From positions 2,085,001 through 2,149,000 of the forward strand of contig OZ004590.1 in assembly GCA_963924555.1 (NCBI GenBank): DNA of 64,000 bases, given 5' to 3'. Origin of the DNA: Crambe crambe (lineage: Eukaryota > Porifera > Demospongiae > Poecilosclerida > Crambeidae). Numbering within the stretch: position 1 is the stretch's first letter; each line of letters starts with the position of its first letter. The position numbers were made by a program, and so were the translations under genes. Positions 45,491-57,100 of the stretch are shown here, one piece after another. Below the pieces are notes generated by a model. That model had not been told where the DNA came from, did no database searches, and saw only the letters and a program-made list of their open reading frames with translations.

Positions 45491-46035
45491 ACTGGATTAT
45501 TAAGACTTCTTTTTATTAGCTATAGCTATACCATTACATTGTGATGATTAGTTATGGGTGGCATTCATGATATTATAGGCTTGTAGCAATTAAGTAACTA
45601 TAGAATTTTGACTCTAGTGACGTGACAAGCATCTTGGACATTTAGTAGCTATACGAATAGTACAATGCTTGTACTGCATGCTGCATAATACTATAGCAAG
45701 TTCATGTAGCTAGCCACTACTACTGTGTTCCTTAGCTTCCCAGCTCATCTTTCAGTTGGAAAGGTGTAGAAGATTCATTAATAGCTATAAGAATTGCTGA
45801 CAGCACTAATTGCTCAACACAAGCTATACCCTATACTATTCATATCTATATCTGAATTGGAGCACAACACATGTGAATTGGAGCATGCTACATTCACATA
45901 AAATAGGAATTTCACCTTAGACACCAGTCCACTGATTTATATTTCACATTTTAAGCGTTATTATAATTGCCAAACTCAATTCGGAGTATAGCTAACAGGG
46001 AAAAAGTAGGAATCAATTGTTTTAAGTGAGATTTG
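45491..46035. other. Spacer between convergent genes, no gene
   Basis: AT-rich; a likely shared 3' region of the two convergent genes. Confidence 0.4.
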
Positions 46036-48600
46036 CTAATTGCGCCTGAAACTTGCACGAATTGTTTGACAAGACTTAGAGAGTGATCCTCTACATAATG
46101 TCCAGATATGTTCAAATTCTACTTGTGTCATTCCAGGTACTCGTGATTTCACCAAAGTCTTGATATAACTAAGTTTTTCTTTATTTAAAATTCCAGTATT
46201 TTTGCGACCACTTAAGCTGTTCTTTGCCAATTCTTCTTTCCCAAAAATTGCTTCCCTAGCTAAAGCAGTTGTCAGGTTTCTTAAACTTGCTACATCCGTT
46301 CCACCATGATCGTTCATTACTTCCTCTACCTTCCTTAACTTTGGTGGAGTTTTGAAAGGAGGGGGTGGAATCTTCGTGCTAGGTGTAGGTTTTGGTGTTG
46401 AAGGTTGGGAGATTGCTGTTTCTGTACTAGAGGATGTCTCATTCTGTGGTGATGAGAATCGAACCTCACTGGTTCCTTCATTATCGCTGGTAGAAAAATC
46501 CCATGAACTCAGGTAATCTGAATCTTCAAGCACATTGTAAAATTCGTCTGTTAAAGTAACCATATTATGGTCCATAGCTCTTGGGGGGGAAATTTTTTGT
46601 GAGAGAATTTGTACGTCTTCGTCAAGTTCCTGGACAGGTGACTGCATACTTGATTTCCGAATAGAAGTCTGAGGGGGAGTTTGCTGGGGAACCTGCTGTT
46701 GTTGAAAAGGGGTTGGATATTGCTGGGTCGCTGGCTGCTGAAATGAGTTCTGCTGGGTAGTTGGCTGTTGTTGGAGTGAAGTAAACTGTGGAGTTTGCAA
46801 TTGTGTCTGCTGGAGAGCTGGCTGCTGGAGTGAGGTCTGTTGGGAAGCTTGCTGTTGAATTGAAGAGTGCTGGTGCCGTTGAAATTGCTGGACTGAGGTT
46901 TGCTGTGTAGCTGGCTGCTGGAGTGAGGTTTGCTTAAATGAAATCTGCTGGGTAGCAGGCTGCTGGAGGGAAGTCAGGTCTATAAGTGGTTGCTGGAGTG
47001 AGGTCAGCTGGGAAGGTTGTTGCTGAAATGAAGTCTGCTGCAGAGTTTGCTGCTGGAGTGAGGTCTGCTGGGTAGCTGTGGATTGTGGAATATGCTGGAT
47101 AGCTGACTGCTGGAGAGCTGGCTGCTGGAGTGAATATGGTGGCTGGAGAGGGAGGAATTGAGGTTGTAGACAGGAAGCTATTGATGGCTGGTGTGACTGT
47201 TGAATGACAGTAGTCAGCAATTTCAAAATCTGCGAGTTTTGCTGTACCAATTGGGAAACTGCAGAATATAAGAAAGTGGTCAAGTCTTAATAAGAGTAGT
47301 GAATTGATTTCTGTAGCAGAGGGCAGACTTACCACAATAATCAGTCGTGGATTCCATAGAGGGAGCTTCCTTTTTTGACCTATACTTCTTCTTGCTCCCT
47401 TCACCAACTTTAAGTGTGTGCTTGGTTTTGGAGATTTCACAGGAGTCACCTGCATGTATGCAATGAAAATTCATGAGTACTCCATTGGTATGTATGTGGC
47501 CAAACCATGCATAGCAACAGTTGTAATTTGCTTCAAAATAAATGGACAATAGATTGGAATTGTGCACACCAAATTAATAATTAGCTATTGTGACTGAATC
47601 TCAAATTTATTATCTGCATAAAATTGTCAAATTCGGTCACAATGAAATAAAAGTACATACCTTCAACCAAACTGAAGGAAGTCTTTGGATACATTTGTTT
47701 ACCTACACTCAAGATCTTTCCACCTATTATAATGTATATAGGTATAATGTAAAAATAAACTGATTACTAAACTTCAGAGTCAAAAGCAGAGACTGAGTGA
47801 AAAGTATGTAGCTATGTAAATTATTATCTTAGTGTCATTCATACACATACAACACACTTCTTTGTGGAAGCCACAAATTACAATCCAATCATGCCATAAT
47901 ATACACTTACTCTCTCTCTTGGACTTGGTCATAGATTTTCCCCGCTTCCTTTTGGGTATCTGATCATCCTTATCTTCATCTTTTTCTTGTTCCTTCACCT
48001 TTTTCCCTATTATACAATAGAAAATCAAATGCATACACAAAATTGAAGGTGTAGCTACATGTGTACATGGATTTATGCATGCTGAAACTTACTTTTTCTT
48101 TTTGTTGAAGGGGCTGACCTTCCTGGCAAGTTCACTACTATCCCCTTCCATTCCTTCACTTTTCCTTGCCTCCCAGGATAAGGTAGAATGACTTCTTTTC
48201 CCTTTGTAATTGATGTACGTGGGTAGAGGGACTCCAACCACTCTTTTTCCACAAAAATCTCCTTCCCGTCCCACTGTGATGACGAGTTGCCTTCAAATCG
48301 AATGCAGTAGGAAGCAGGAGACTCTACTTTTGAAAGAATGCTAGCAGGAGGATTAGAGGGAGAATTGTCAGCATCATCTATGGCGGGAGGATCAGTAGCA
48401 TCATCCGGATCAGCAGCATCATCTGTGGTAGAAGTACCGGCAGCAGGATCAACAGCGGCAGAGATTACTGGAGGAGCACAAGAGGAAGGATCATTGGTGG
48501 TGGGAGGATCAGCAGGAACATGAGAGGAAGTGTTGGCAGCATCATCAGCGGTAGCATCATCATCAGCGGTAGCAGCACAAACTCTAACAGTCGCTGACAT
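46036..48600 (-). CDS. BEN-domain protein, five exons, 668 aa, carried by the Tc1-type element
   Basis: Exons on the minus strand: 48600-48093, 48006-47911, 47723-47661, 47449-47333 and 47258-46036. All four introns are phase 1 with GTAAGT/GTATGT donors and AG acceptors. The joined frame is 2007 nt without a stop. Exon 1 is Asp/Ala/Thr/Pro-rich, then has a conserved-looking module (YCIRFEGN, EIFVEKEWL) ending in basic residues. Exon 2 is highly charged (KRKRGK). Exon 5 opens with a leucine-rich helix, then a tract of about 190 residues of Gln/Thr/Ser/Leu repeats (LQQPATQQTS-like). It finishes with a BEN domain (LTTALAREAIFGKEEL, LNKEKLSYIKTLVKSRV). BEN domains bind DNA or chromatin factors, so a role in regulating or targeting the element is plausible but inferred. 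Confidence 0.8.
46690..47180 (-). repeat. Gln-rich coding tandem repeats in the BEN gene
   Basis: Degenerate 18-36-nt repeats of the form CAGCAG(A/C)C(T)TC encode units such as LQQPA, TQQTS and FQQQ. They probably expanded by slippage. Confidence 0.8.
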
Positions 48601-48939
48601 TCTGTAGCTACGTAGCTAGCTGAATGTACGTACGCACATCTCTCTCTCTCCACAACTCTGCCTACTTGAAGCTCGTCAGCAGTTCGCGAGGTTCGTAAGC
48701 ATGAGGCTCACGAGGTTCGTGAGCATGAGGCTCGCGAGGTTCGTGAAGTTCGCGAGCTATGGGCCATCGCGAAGCTTCGCGAACCCCTCGCGAGCGACTC
48801 GCAAAGGATTCTTTGCAACGTACCGTAGTAAAGGTGGTGAAATAACATCACTTCTACTTTTTTCTCTCTCTTTTTTGGCTCTCAATGCTCTTCAGGAAAT
48901 GATAAAACATTCAAATTTTATGAAACTGCGAATTTTAAT

Positions 48940-51010
48940 CACAGAATATGATCCATGCTAATATGAGCAATAAAAACTATGGAGAGCCTAATGTATCAAG
49001 TATTGAAAGAGAAATTGAATTTGATGGTAATGAAAGTACGATCATTGAGCAGTGGCTGAAATTTATTTTGCTATGCCCAACTATGTTCATTTTGGGGGTT
49101 CCCTCTGGATAATTTTATACCTGGAAAGAAGTTTGAGATACCACTTAAAGTAATGAAGTATAGCTCCTTAAACGTTAACACACTATTTCATGTGTCTATT
49201 AAGAATCATGATAATTCCAATATCACTTGTTCTAAAGCATACAGGTATATAACAGGACATTCATTACATTTGAGGGGCTATCCTGAAGACAACGCTACAA
49301 TTACCTTACTTGAATTAGGCTTCCATAAGTATTCTATTTCTTTTCAGGTGTATGCACTACATTGTCCTCCTCTTTATCGGTGGGAGAACGGGGAATGTGT
49401 CTGTCATTCTACTGCTGATCTGAGTTCCATAAATGTAACAACTCCAAGTACCATGCAAGTATAAGGTTAGGTTACTGGATAGGCTACACACACACTGGAA
49501 ATCTGACTTCAAACAATAATATTGTACAGAACATAGGTTTGCTTTGCTCACAAGCTATTGTCCACTTGGATACTGCTCACAATCTGTAGATGATGACAAT
49601 TACATTGAGCTCCTTAATGATACATTCTCGATATCAATTTGCAACTTCAGAAAGGAACAGCTGTGTGGCAAGTGCGAAGATGGAAAAGCTGTTTTCTTTC
49701 ACAGTGAATCATTCAAATGATGTAAAACTAACCTGTGTCATTTAGGGCTTCTCTTTTACCTCCTTTCTGAGATTCTTCCCATCACACTTCTCTTTCTGTT
49801 TGTGATATTCTTCAACATCAGCTTCACATCCGGAGATCTAAATGGGTTTATATTCTTTGCTCAAGTTTACGATACGATATCGAAAGTAGGAGGGAGTTTC
49901 ATCACCCATTCTGATAGTTACAGCAGTATAAGCGTTGCTCATCGTCTCATCTATAAACTCTTCAACTTTGATTTCTTTGATACTGATGAGCTTTCCTTCT
50001 GTCTTTGGAACAACCCTCAACACTGGACATATTGGTCTTTAAGTACGTGACTGTAATCTATGCTTTAGTACTTGTTCTCGGCACAATTTGGCTGATTGGA
50101 TTTTGCAGTAAGTTCAAATGCTTGAAATTCAGGCGTCCGAAATATTCAGTCATTCAAGGTCTGTTAGCTTTCCTGGTCATGGCATATTCTCAATGTTCAT
50201 ATATCTCAGTTTTCAATACTGAATAAAATCACAATTTACAATGGATCAACAGTATATAAACAGGTTGTGTTTCTACAAGGAAACATAGAGTATATGACTA
50301 AAGCTCACCTTCCTTATGCTATTCCAGCTATTTTTTGCATTTGTTCCTTCATTGCTGTTCTCCCTATACTGCTTATCACTTACCCACTGTGTAACAAGGT
50401 GATCCTGTTCCTAGGAATCGAGGAAAACTGCATCATAAAGTTCACATCTAGACTTATACCCATCACCAAAATAAACCTTTTCTTGACTTTTTTCAAGGTG
50501 CTTTCAAGGACAATTATCGTTTCTTTGCAGGATTATATTTCGTTTATCGTGTGAGTATCTTATCTTCCAGATTTGCAACTGGAGTCATGCTGATATTTGT
50601 GATAATAGAGCTTCAACTGATAGCCATGTTGGCCTTACACATGATTACTTGCATCATTGATTTCTTGGTTTTGACTAATTTAGCAATCATAAACACTCTG
50701 AAATTGCTGAATCTTTTTTTCGCCGAAAATGGTAGAGATCAGGAAGTAGGTCTCATATAATCCACTGGATTCAGCTTTTTCATTTACCTTCCCCTCTTTG
50801 GTCTTGCCTTGTGGTGCTTTCTCTATGCCACTCACAAGTTCAAAATAGTGTCGAGGATCAAGGGGAAAATGGACCGCATAAGTAGAACAGAACATGATGG
50901 ACATTATTCTGATTATGAGGATAATTATGATTTTTTTCGACCGAGATCAAATACTTTCATCAGATTCATATCGTTTGGTAAAAGGAAGGCAACTGGAGAA
51001 TTTAGCATCC
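48940..51010 (+). pseudogene. 3' half relic of the beta-helix membrane gene
   Basis: Matches the intact gene from about codon 565 to the end, including the Cys-rich region (ECVCHSTADL) and the membrane segments (FNISFTSGDLNGFIFFAQVYD). Numerous single-base indels and stops break it (frames at 49153, 49802, 50005, 50267, 50551 and 50809). The start coincides with the right end of the Tc1-BEN element, about 110 bases away. Confidence 0.9.
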
Positions 51011-51649
51011 TAAACTATAACAAAATTACTCTATATATAACTGATTATTATCTTCTTATTATTGTCATTTCCTGTAGCTAACCACATTATTTTTTTAATT
51101 AACTCACACATAAACATATTTCATTGCAGTAAATGCGTTCTTTATGACTTACCTTTGAGCATAACTGTCATCCATGGTATGTGATGCACAACTCACTATT
51201 AAAGTTTTACTCTATCTTGTATCATAGGAGGCTGAGGCATATAGCTGATTAAAAATTTGCAGCTGCTTGAGTGATACTGAACTTGATGTTATTAGCTTAG
51301 CAAAGGTTCTGCTTAGACTACTTTCAATGGTTTGGCCCATATCTGGTGCACTTTCTACATTACACCTCATCCTCAGCCCCCCCAAAACTCAAGTGCCTCA
51401 GCCACCTATGTGTATGATACAAAGAGGATGGAAATAGCTAGCACTGCATGCATATTTTGCTCATGAATTATTGGTTAATGCAGCAGACTGGGACAGGCAA
51501 ACAAATCTAGCTAGCTTCCTAACTCATCAAGCAGTAATGATACTTCAAGATCAATTTTGCTGACTCTTCACTATGGTAGCTATCATGAAGCACTAATAAA
51601 GATGAAGCAAAACTTTTGATCACTATTAAATTGTTCTGTAGCTATATAG
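51011..51649. other. No gene recognised
   Basis: 3' flanking sequence of the relic; AT-rich. Confidence 0.35.
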
Positions 51650-52590
51650 CTAAATAATGATTTTGCATCCAATGATGATCTCAGTCATAAAAATCCTCAT
51701 TATCCTTGTCATTAGTCCATCATGCTCAGTTCTGCTTATGTTGCCCTTTTTTTGACACAATCTTGAACTTATGAGTGGCATAGAGAAAGCGCATGCCACA
51801 AGATAAGATAAGATCAAAGAGGGGAAGGTAATGAAGAAAAGCTGAATCCAGTGAATTATATGAGACTTAGCTACTTCCTGATCTCTTACCATTTTCAGTA
51901 GTGTGCTTATGATTGCTAGATTCGTCAAAACCAAGAAATCAATCTTTTTCTGGTAAGGTCAATTAAGTAGTTGTATAGCTGTAAGGCCAACATGGAAGTT
52001 TCATATCTGCATGACCCCAGATGCAAACCTGGAAGATGAGATAGCTATACTCACACAATACACGAAATACAGTAGAATCCTAAGAAACAATAAACAGACA
52101 AGTTTATTCTTGTGATAGCTAGGTACATATAATTATCTAGATGTGAACTTTGAATTCTTTCTTCGGTTCCTAGGGTAAGCAATGAGCTCTAGAGAGAGAA
52201 CACCAATGCATGAACTTACCGGTCCTGAACTATCAGAATCTTTGACAAGTGTGTTCCAAATAGTCACATTTCTGCTGTTGTGGATAAAAATGGCATGCAG
52301 AAAGTATTTCAATGGTGTTGGTAATAATACTTATGCTGGATTTCACAAACTTTGCTGTGATTTATGAGTCCTTAAGTAAGATCTTGCTGCTCCTTGACAC
52401 TGCTGAAATCCATGTCTAAATATATGTATTTCAGTACAAATTTGCAAGTCAAGACTATCATTAAATCTGAGAGTACAAATTTCCTGACTTGATGATATTG
52501 AAAGAGCAGAACGCTCTCCATTGTGAACTGCTTGAGTATTGGATGAATTAACATGCCACAGTCACATGATGGCATGCATGGATGTTGAAG
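51650..52590 (-). pseudogene. Internally deleted inverted copy of the beta-helix membrane gene
   Basis: 52590-52240 matches the 5' end (upstream region, signal peptide, first codons). 51950-51650 matches the last membrane segment and tail. Almost everything between is missing. Confidence 0.75.
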
Positions 52591-53470
52591 GTAAACTGTG
52601 TACCTAATTATAAAATATTATACAGTTTCTATGATAATCATTAGGAGTCTCAAAAGACTAAAATACATGACAAGCAATAATTATAGGTAGCTATATGCAC
52701 AGTCACATGATGGATACTGAAAGTAAACATCACCAACAAGTACATGTATGTAATTCTAAGATCTTAGCTGTGATCTGAATCAAAAGCTAGTCTTTCTCAT
52801 GGGTAAAAAGATTAGGACACAGTTTTCTGTACACACCCTAAAAATTATGAAAACAATTTTAAAACTAGCATAATTAGCTATTAGCTATTTTAGTACTTGG
52901 AAATAGACTACATTCAGAAACAGCATTAAAAAAGACAAAAAAAAACAGCAGCAAACTAATAGTATCTCACACACCAGACCAAGGTTTTCTTTGCAGAGTA
53001 CTCTCCCCCGAATAGGAAACTTTCCCCTATGATAGTTATGTACATTTTACTACTGAAAATAGTCCTTTTGAGTGAATGTTTTGTCTATAAATAAGAAAAA
53101 AGCTCTAGCTATGTCTCTATGGGCATGGGCATGCGTGCATGTTGGCAGTGCTAGCTTCAATTGGGGAGATACTTTTCACACAGGGGAAAATATCAAGGGG
53201 GCAATAATTATTCCCTAGTGAAATAATAATTATATATATATGTCCAGGGGCTATATTTTCTAGTGGAAAATGTCTTGGGGACAGGAGGAAATGTTCAAAG
53301 GGATAAAGTGGAGTACTAGAAAAAGGAACAATAAATCCTAACTTACGTAGATACGTATATTTTCTTGTGTTGGGCTAAGTCTCACATTCAAGCACTGTCC
53401 TCACATTTGTTGTAAAGGAAACAGCACTTAGTACGTACGTACGTAGTACACTGCATTGCATAGTGATTAT
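52591..53470. other. No gene recognised
   Basis: AT-rich sequence, with segments echoing the upstream flank of the intact gene. Confidence 0.35.
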
Positions 53471-53472
53471 CA

Positions 53473-53804
53473 TAGGCGAAGGAAACAGGGGGCACTGGGG
53501 GGACATGCCCCCCCCCCCCCACATTTTGTGGACTGGGGGCACAGGAGGCATGCATGTTGCAACAACGTTTTTTTTTTAAAGTGTCTTTTTATTACACCTT
53601 CATAAGGATAAAACTGATAACATCAACTTAATGAAAGTAGCACATGAAGTTAATGAGAGAAGGAAAAAAATTTGGGTAAATTTTGATAATTATAGCTATA
53701 TATTTTTCCCAATCATTCCCCTAAAACACATACTCTTCTCACAGCAGCCTTTGGCTGCACGTTTGTTGTGCCCCCCGGTCAAAGACATCTTCCTTCACCC
53801 ATGA
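53473..53804. repeat. Probable degraded TIR element
   Basis: CATAGGCGAAGGAA at the left and TTCCTTCACCCATG at the right are near complements, each followed inward by a G/C run (GGGGGCAC... and ...GTGCCCCCC). A 14-C homopolymer lies near 53508-53521. Confidence 0.45.
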
Positions 53805-54127
53805 TTATAATCCTTTCCAAGACTAGTATAGTCACTAACTTAACAATATCACTACCTACGTAGTTTAGCAAATTCTTTTTAAGTGGTTTCATAATTCTTC
53901 CAGATTTATTAAACTGTGTCCTAATCTTTATACCCATGAGAGAGGCTAGTTTTTAGCAATTGGATTGTGTTTAGTTAGTCTATGAATAGCCTGCAATTCA
54001 AAACTATTATTCAAATCCCTCAAAATCACAATATTATAGCTACAGTAAAATGGTGATCAACAGTCTTAAATGTGGGGTTAGTAATGTTTACTTCAGTATC
54101 CATTCATACCATTATGTGACTGTGGCA

Positions 54128-54134
54128 TATAAAA
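54128..54134 (+). promoter_or_regulatory. TATA box
   Basis: TATAAAA, about 39 bases before the ATG at 54167. Transcription would start some 25-30 bases downstream, which rules out the earlier in-frame ATG at 54050. Confidence 0.55.
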
Positions 54135-54166
54135 AGAGTGAATTCATCCAAGCCAAGCAGTTCACA

Positions 54167-57100
54167 ATGGCCAAGATGGTACTGTTCACAATTTTCTTGC
54201 TTCTGCAAGCTCTTTCAATATCATCCAGTCAGAAAAGTTGTATTCTCAATTTTAACGATAGTCTTGACATGCAAAGTTGTAAATTAGACATTGAAATAAA
54301 TGAAACAATAGCAGTGTCAGGAAGCAGCAAGACCTTACTTGGAGGACTCAAAAATCGCAGCAAAATTTCATGTTTGAGTGGCACTGGAGTGAAATTTGGT
54401 CACATTAAAAATCTGAGTATCATTAACATTGAGTTCACCAACTGTGGAATCCGGCACAATGTTTCCAACACCTTTATCAAATCTGCCATTTTTATCTACA
54501 ACAGCAGAAATGTGACTATTCAGAACACACATGTTGAAGATTCTGATGGTTCAGGACTGGTGCTCATGAATAACCACATGGTTAATATTGAGCACAGTTC
54601 CTTCAAAGGTGGTAGCATAAAAATAAACTATTCCGACTTCAACAATGTGAGTATATCTGGTGGAGGAGGCATATTTATTACATTTATTTGCTCACTGAAA
54701 ACAGAATGCCTCGATTTGAATTCATGTTACTGCAAAAATTCAACAGTCGTTATCAGACATAGCCATTTTAATGATAACTATGCGAAGAGATTAAAAAATG
54801 GAACTATGTTTGGTGATACAACAAGCTGTGCCTTTTCTGGTTTGAGTAAAGGAGGAGGAATAAGTCTCTTTTTAAATAATACTTCAAATAATAATGTTAC
54901 AGTACTGCATTCAGAGTTGAAGAATAACAAGGCTCAGTGGAGTGGAGGGTTCAGAGTTGTCATCTGTAGTCTTGCAACAGATAATGTCATAAATCTGCAG
55001 CATTCCGAATTAAAGAACAACAGTGTAGATGATCGTGGAGGTGGTGGAATTGACATTGGATTTGTCGGCAATGAAGTAAGTGGAAATGTTGTTAATGTGC
55101 ATTCAGTCATATTGACTGGTAACCATGCCCTCTTTGGGGGTGGGGCCTCTCTCTTCACTTACCTTGCACACAATCAAGACAACAATACTTTTAATATGTC
55201 AAATTGTACCTGGAAGCAAAACTATGCTCACTATGGAGCAGCCTTTTATGTATCTCCCCAAATAAAAGAGGTCATCGATAAAAACATGCTGCCATGGCTG
55301 AATTTTATCAATTGTTCTTTTGAATCCAATTATATTATCTCTGAAGATATCACGGGCATTGTGAGAAGAATGGGTGATGGCATTGTTATGGCAACTGGCT
55401 ACACTGTTAACTTTGCTGGAAATGTAACATTTGCTAATAATCAAAAAGGTTCATGTATATATGCCACTTCAAGTATTGTCCACTTCAGCACTCATACTTA
55501 TGCTCTATTTCTTAACAACACAGCCTGGCAGGGAGCAGGCATTGCTTTATATGGCTTCTCATTGATCATTGCAAGTGAGCAATCACGCATCACATTTTGT
55601 AATAACTCTGTTTCTAACAGAGGAGCAGCTATATATTACTATTCCATTGATAAGAATGCTTACATTCACACTCGAACTTGCTTCATACAGTCTACCATGA
55701 CATCCTGGAATTTCTATGGAAACAAAGCTTTAAAAGACCCCACATATGATAATGGGGTGATGAGAGACGATTCCATTTATGCCTCATCATCGGCTTCATG
55801 TCTCTCAGAAAGCAATAAGCTTTATGGAAGTGCAAAGTATAATATCTGTACACAGAATATGATCCCAAATTTCCTTCCTACTACTAACAATGAAAGTCAT
55901 TATGACGATGGAAAGCTTGATTTATCAAGTAACGAAAGAAAAATCGATGATGAAAATACAAGCATCCCCTTTATACCTGGAAAAGAGTTCAAATTATCCC
56001 GTAAAAGAATGAATTATAGTTTCACTGCACATTTTCATGTGTCCATCAAGAATCATGGTAATTCCAATATCACTCGTTCTAAAGCATACAGATATATAAG
56101 AGGATATTCATTACGTTTGAAGGGCTGTCCTGAAGACAATGCTACAATTACTTTACTTGAATCAGGCTTCCGTAAATATTTTATTTCTTTTCGGGTGTAT
56201 GCACAACATTGTCCTCCTCTTTATCGGTGGGAGAATGGGGAATGTGTCTGTCATTCTACTGCTGATCTGAACTTTGTAGAGTTTCATAAATGCAACAGCT
56301 CCGAGTACAGAGCAAGTATACGGTTAGGTTACTGGATCAACTACACACATGCTGGAAATCTCACATCAAACACTTGTACAGAGCGTAGCTTTGCTTTGCT
56401 CACAAGTTATTGTCCACTTGGATACTGCTCACGAGGTGTAGATGAAGACAATTACATTGAGCTTCCTAATGATACACTCTCCATATCAATTTGTAATTTC
56501 AGAAAGGAACAGCTGTGTGGCAAGTGTGAAGAAGGAAGAGCTGTCTTCTTTCACAGTGAATCATTCAAATGTGGTAAAACTGAACTGTGTCATTTAGGGC
56601 CTCTCTTTTACCTCCTTTCTGAGATTCTTCCCATCACACTTCTCTTTCTGTTTGTGATATTCTTCAACATCAGTTTCACATCTGGAGATTTAAATGGGTT
56701 TATATTCTTTGCTCAAGTTTACGATACGATATCGAAAGTAGGAGGGAGTTTCATCACTCATTCTGATAGTTACAGCAAAATAAGTGTTGCTTATCGTCTC
56801 ATCTATAAGCTCTTCAACTTTGATTTCTTTGATACTGATGAGCTTTCCTTCTGTCTTTGGAATACACCCTCAACACTGGACATATTGGTCTTCAAGTACG
56901 TGACTGTCATCTATGCTTTAGTACTCGTTCTTGGCACAATTTGGCTGATTGGATTTTGCAGTAAGTTCAAATGCTTGAAATTTAGGCGTCCAAAATATTC
57001 AGTCATTCAAGGTCTGTCAGCCTTCCTGGTCATGGCATATTCTCAATGTTCATATATCTCATTTTCAATACTGAATAAAATCACAATTTACAATGGATCA

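Larger units (their letters stand above)
43938..48825. mobile_element. Tc1/mariner-type element carrying a transposase and a BEN-domain gene (4888 bp)
   Basis: TIRs start CGGTACGTTGCAAA and end with its complement, extending about 55 bp with mismatches. TA flanks both ends (43936-43937 and 48826-48827). Both subterminal zones (about 43970-44250 and 48668-48800) are crowded with GCTTCGCGA/GCTTCGTGA-like units in both orientations. It contains a convergent gene pair: a Tc1-type transposase on plus and a five-exon BEN-domain gene on minus. It inserted at the edge of a beta-helix gene relic. Confidence 0.85.

Noticed and set aside
54050-54166. 39-residue N-terminal extension of the membrane protein
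   Set aside because: A TATA box lies inside it and a signal peptide begins immediately after the ATG at 54167.
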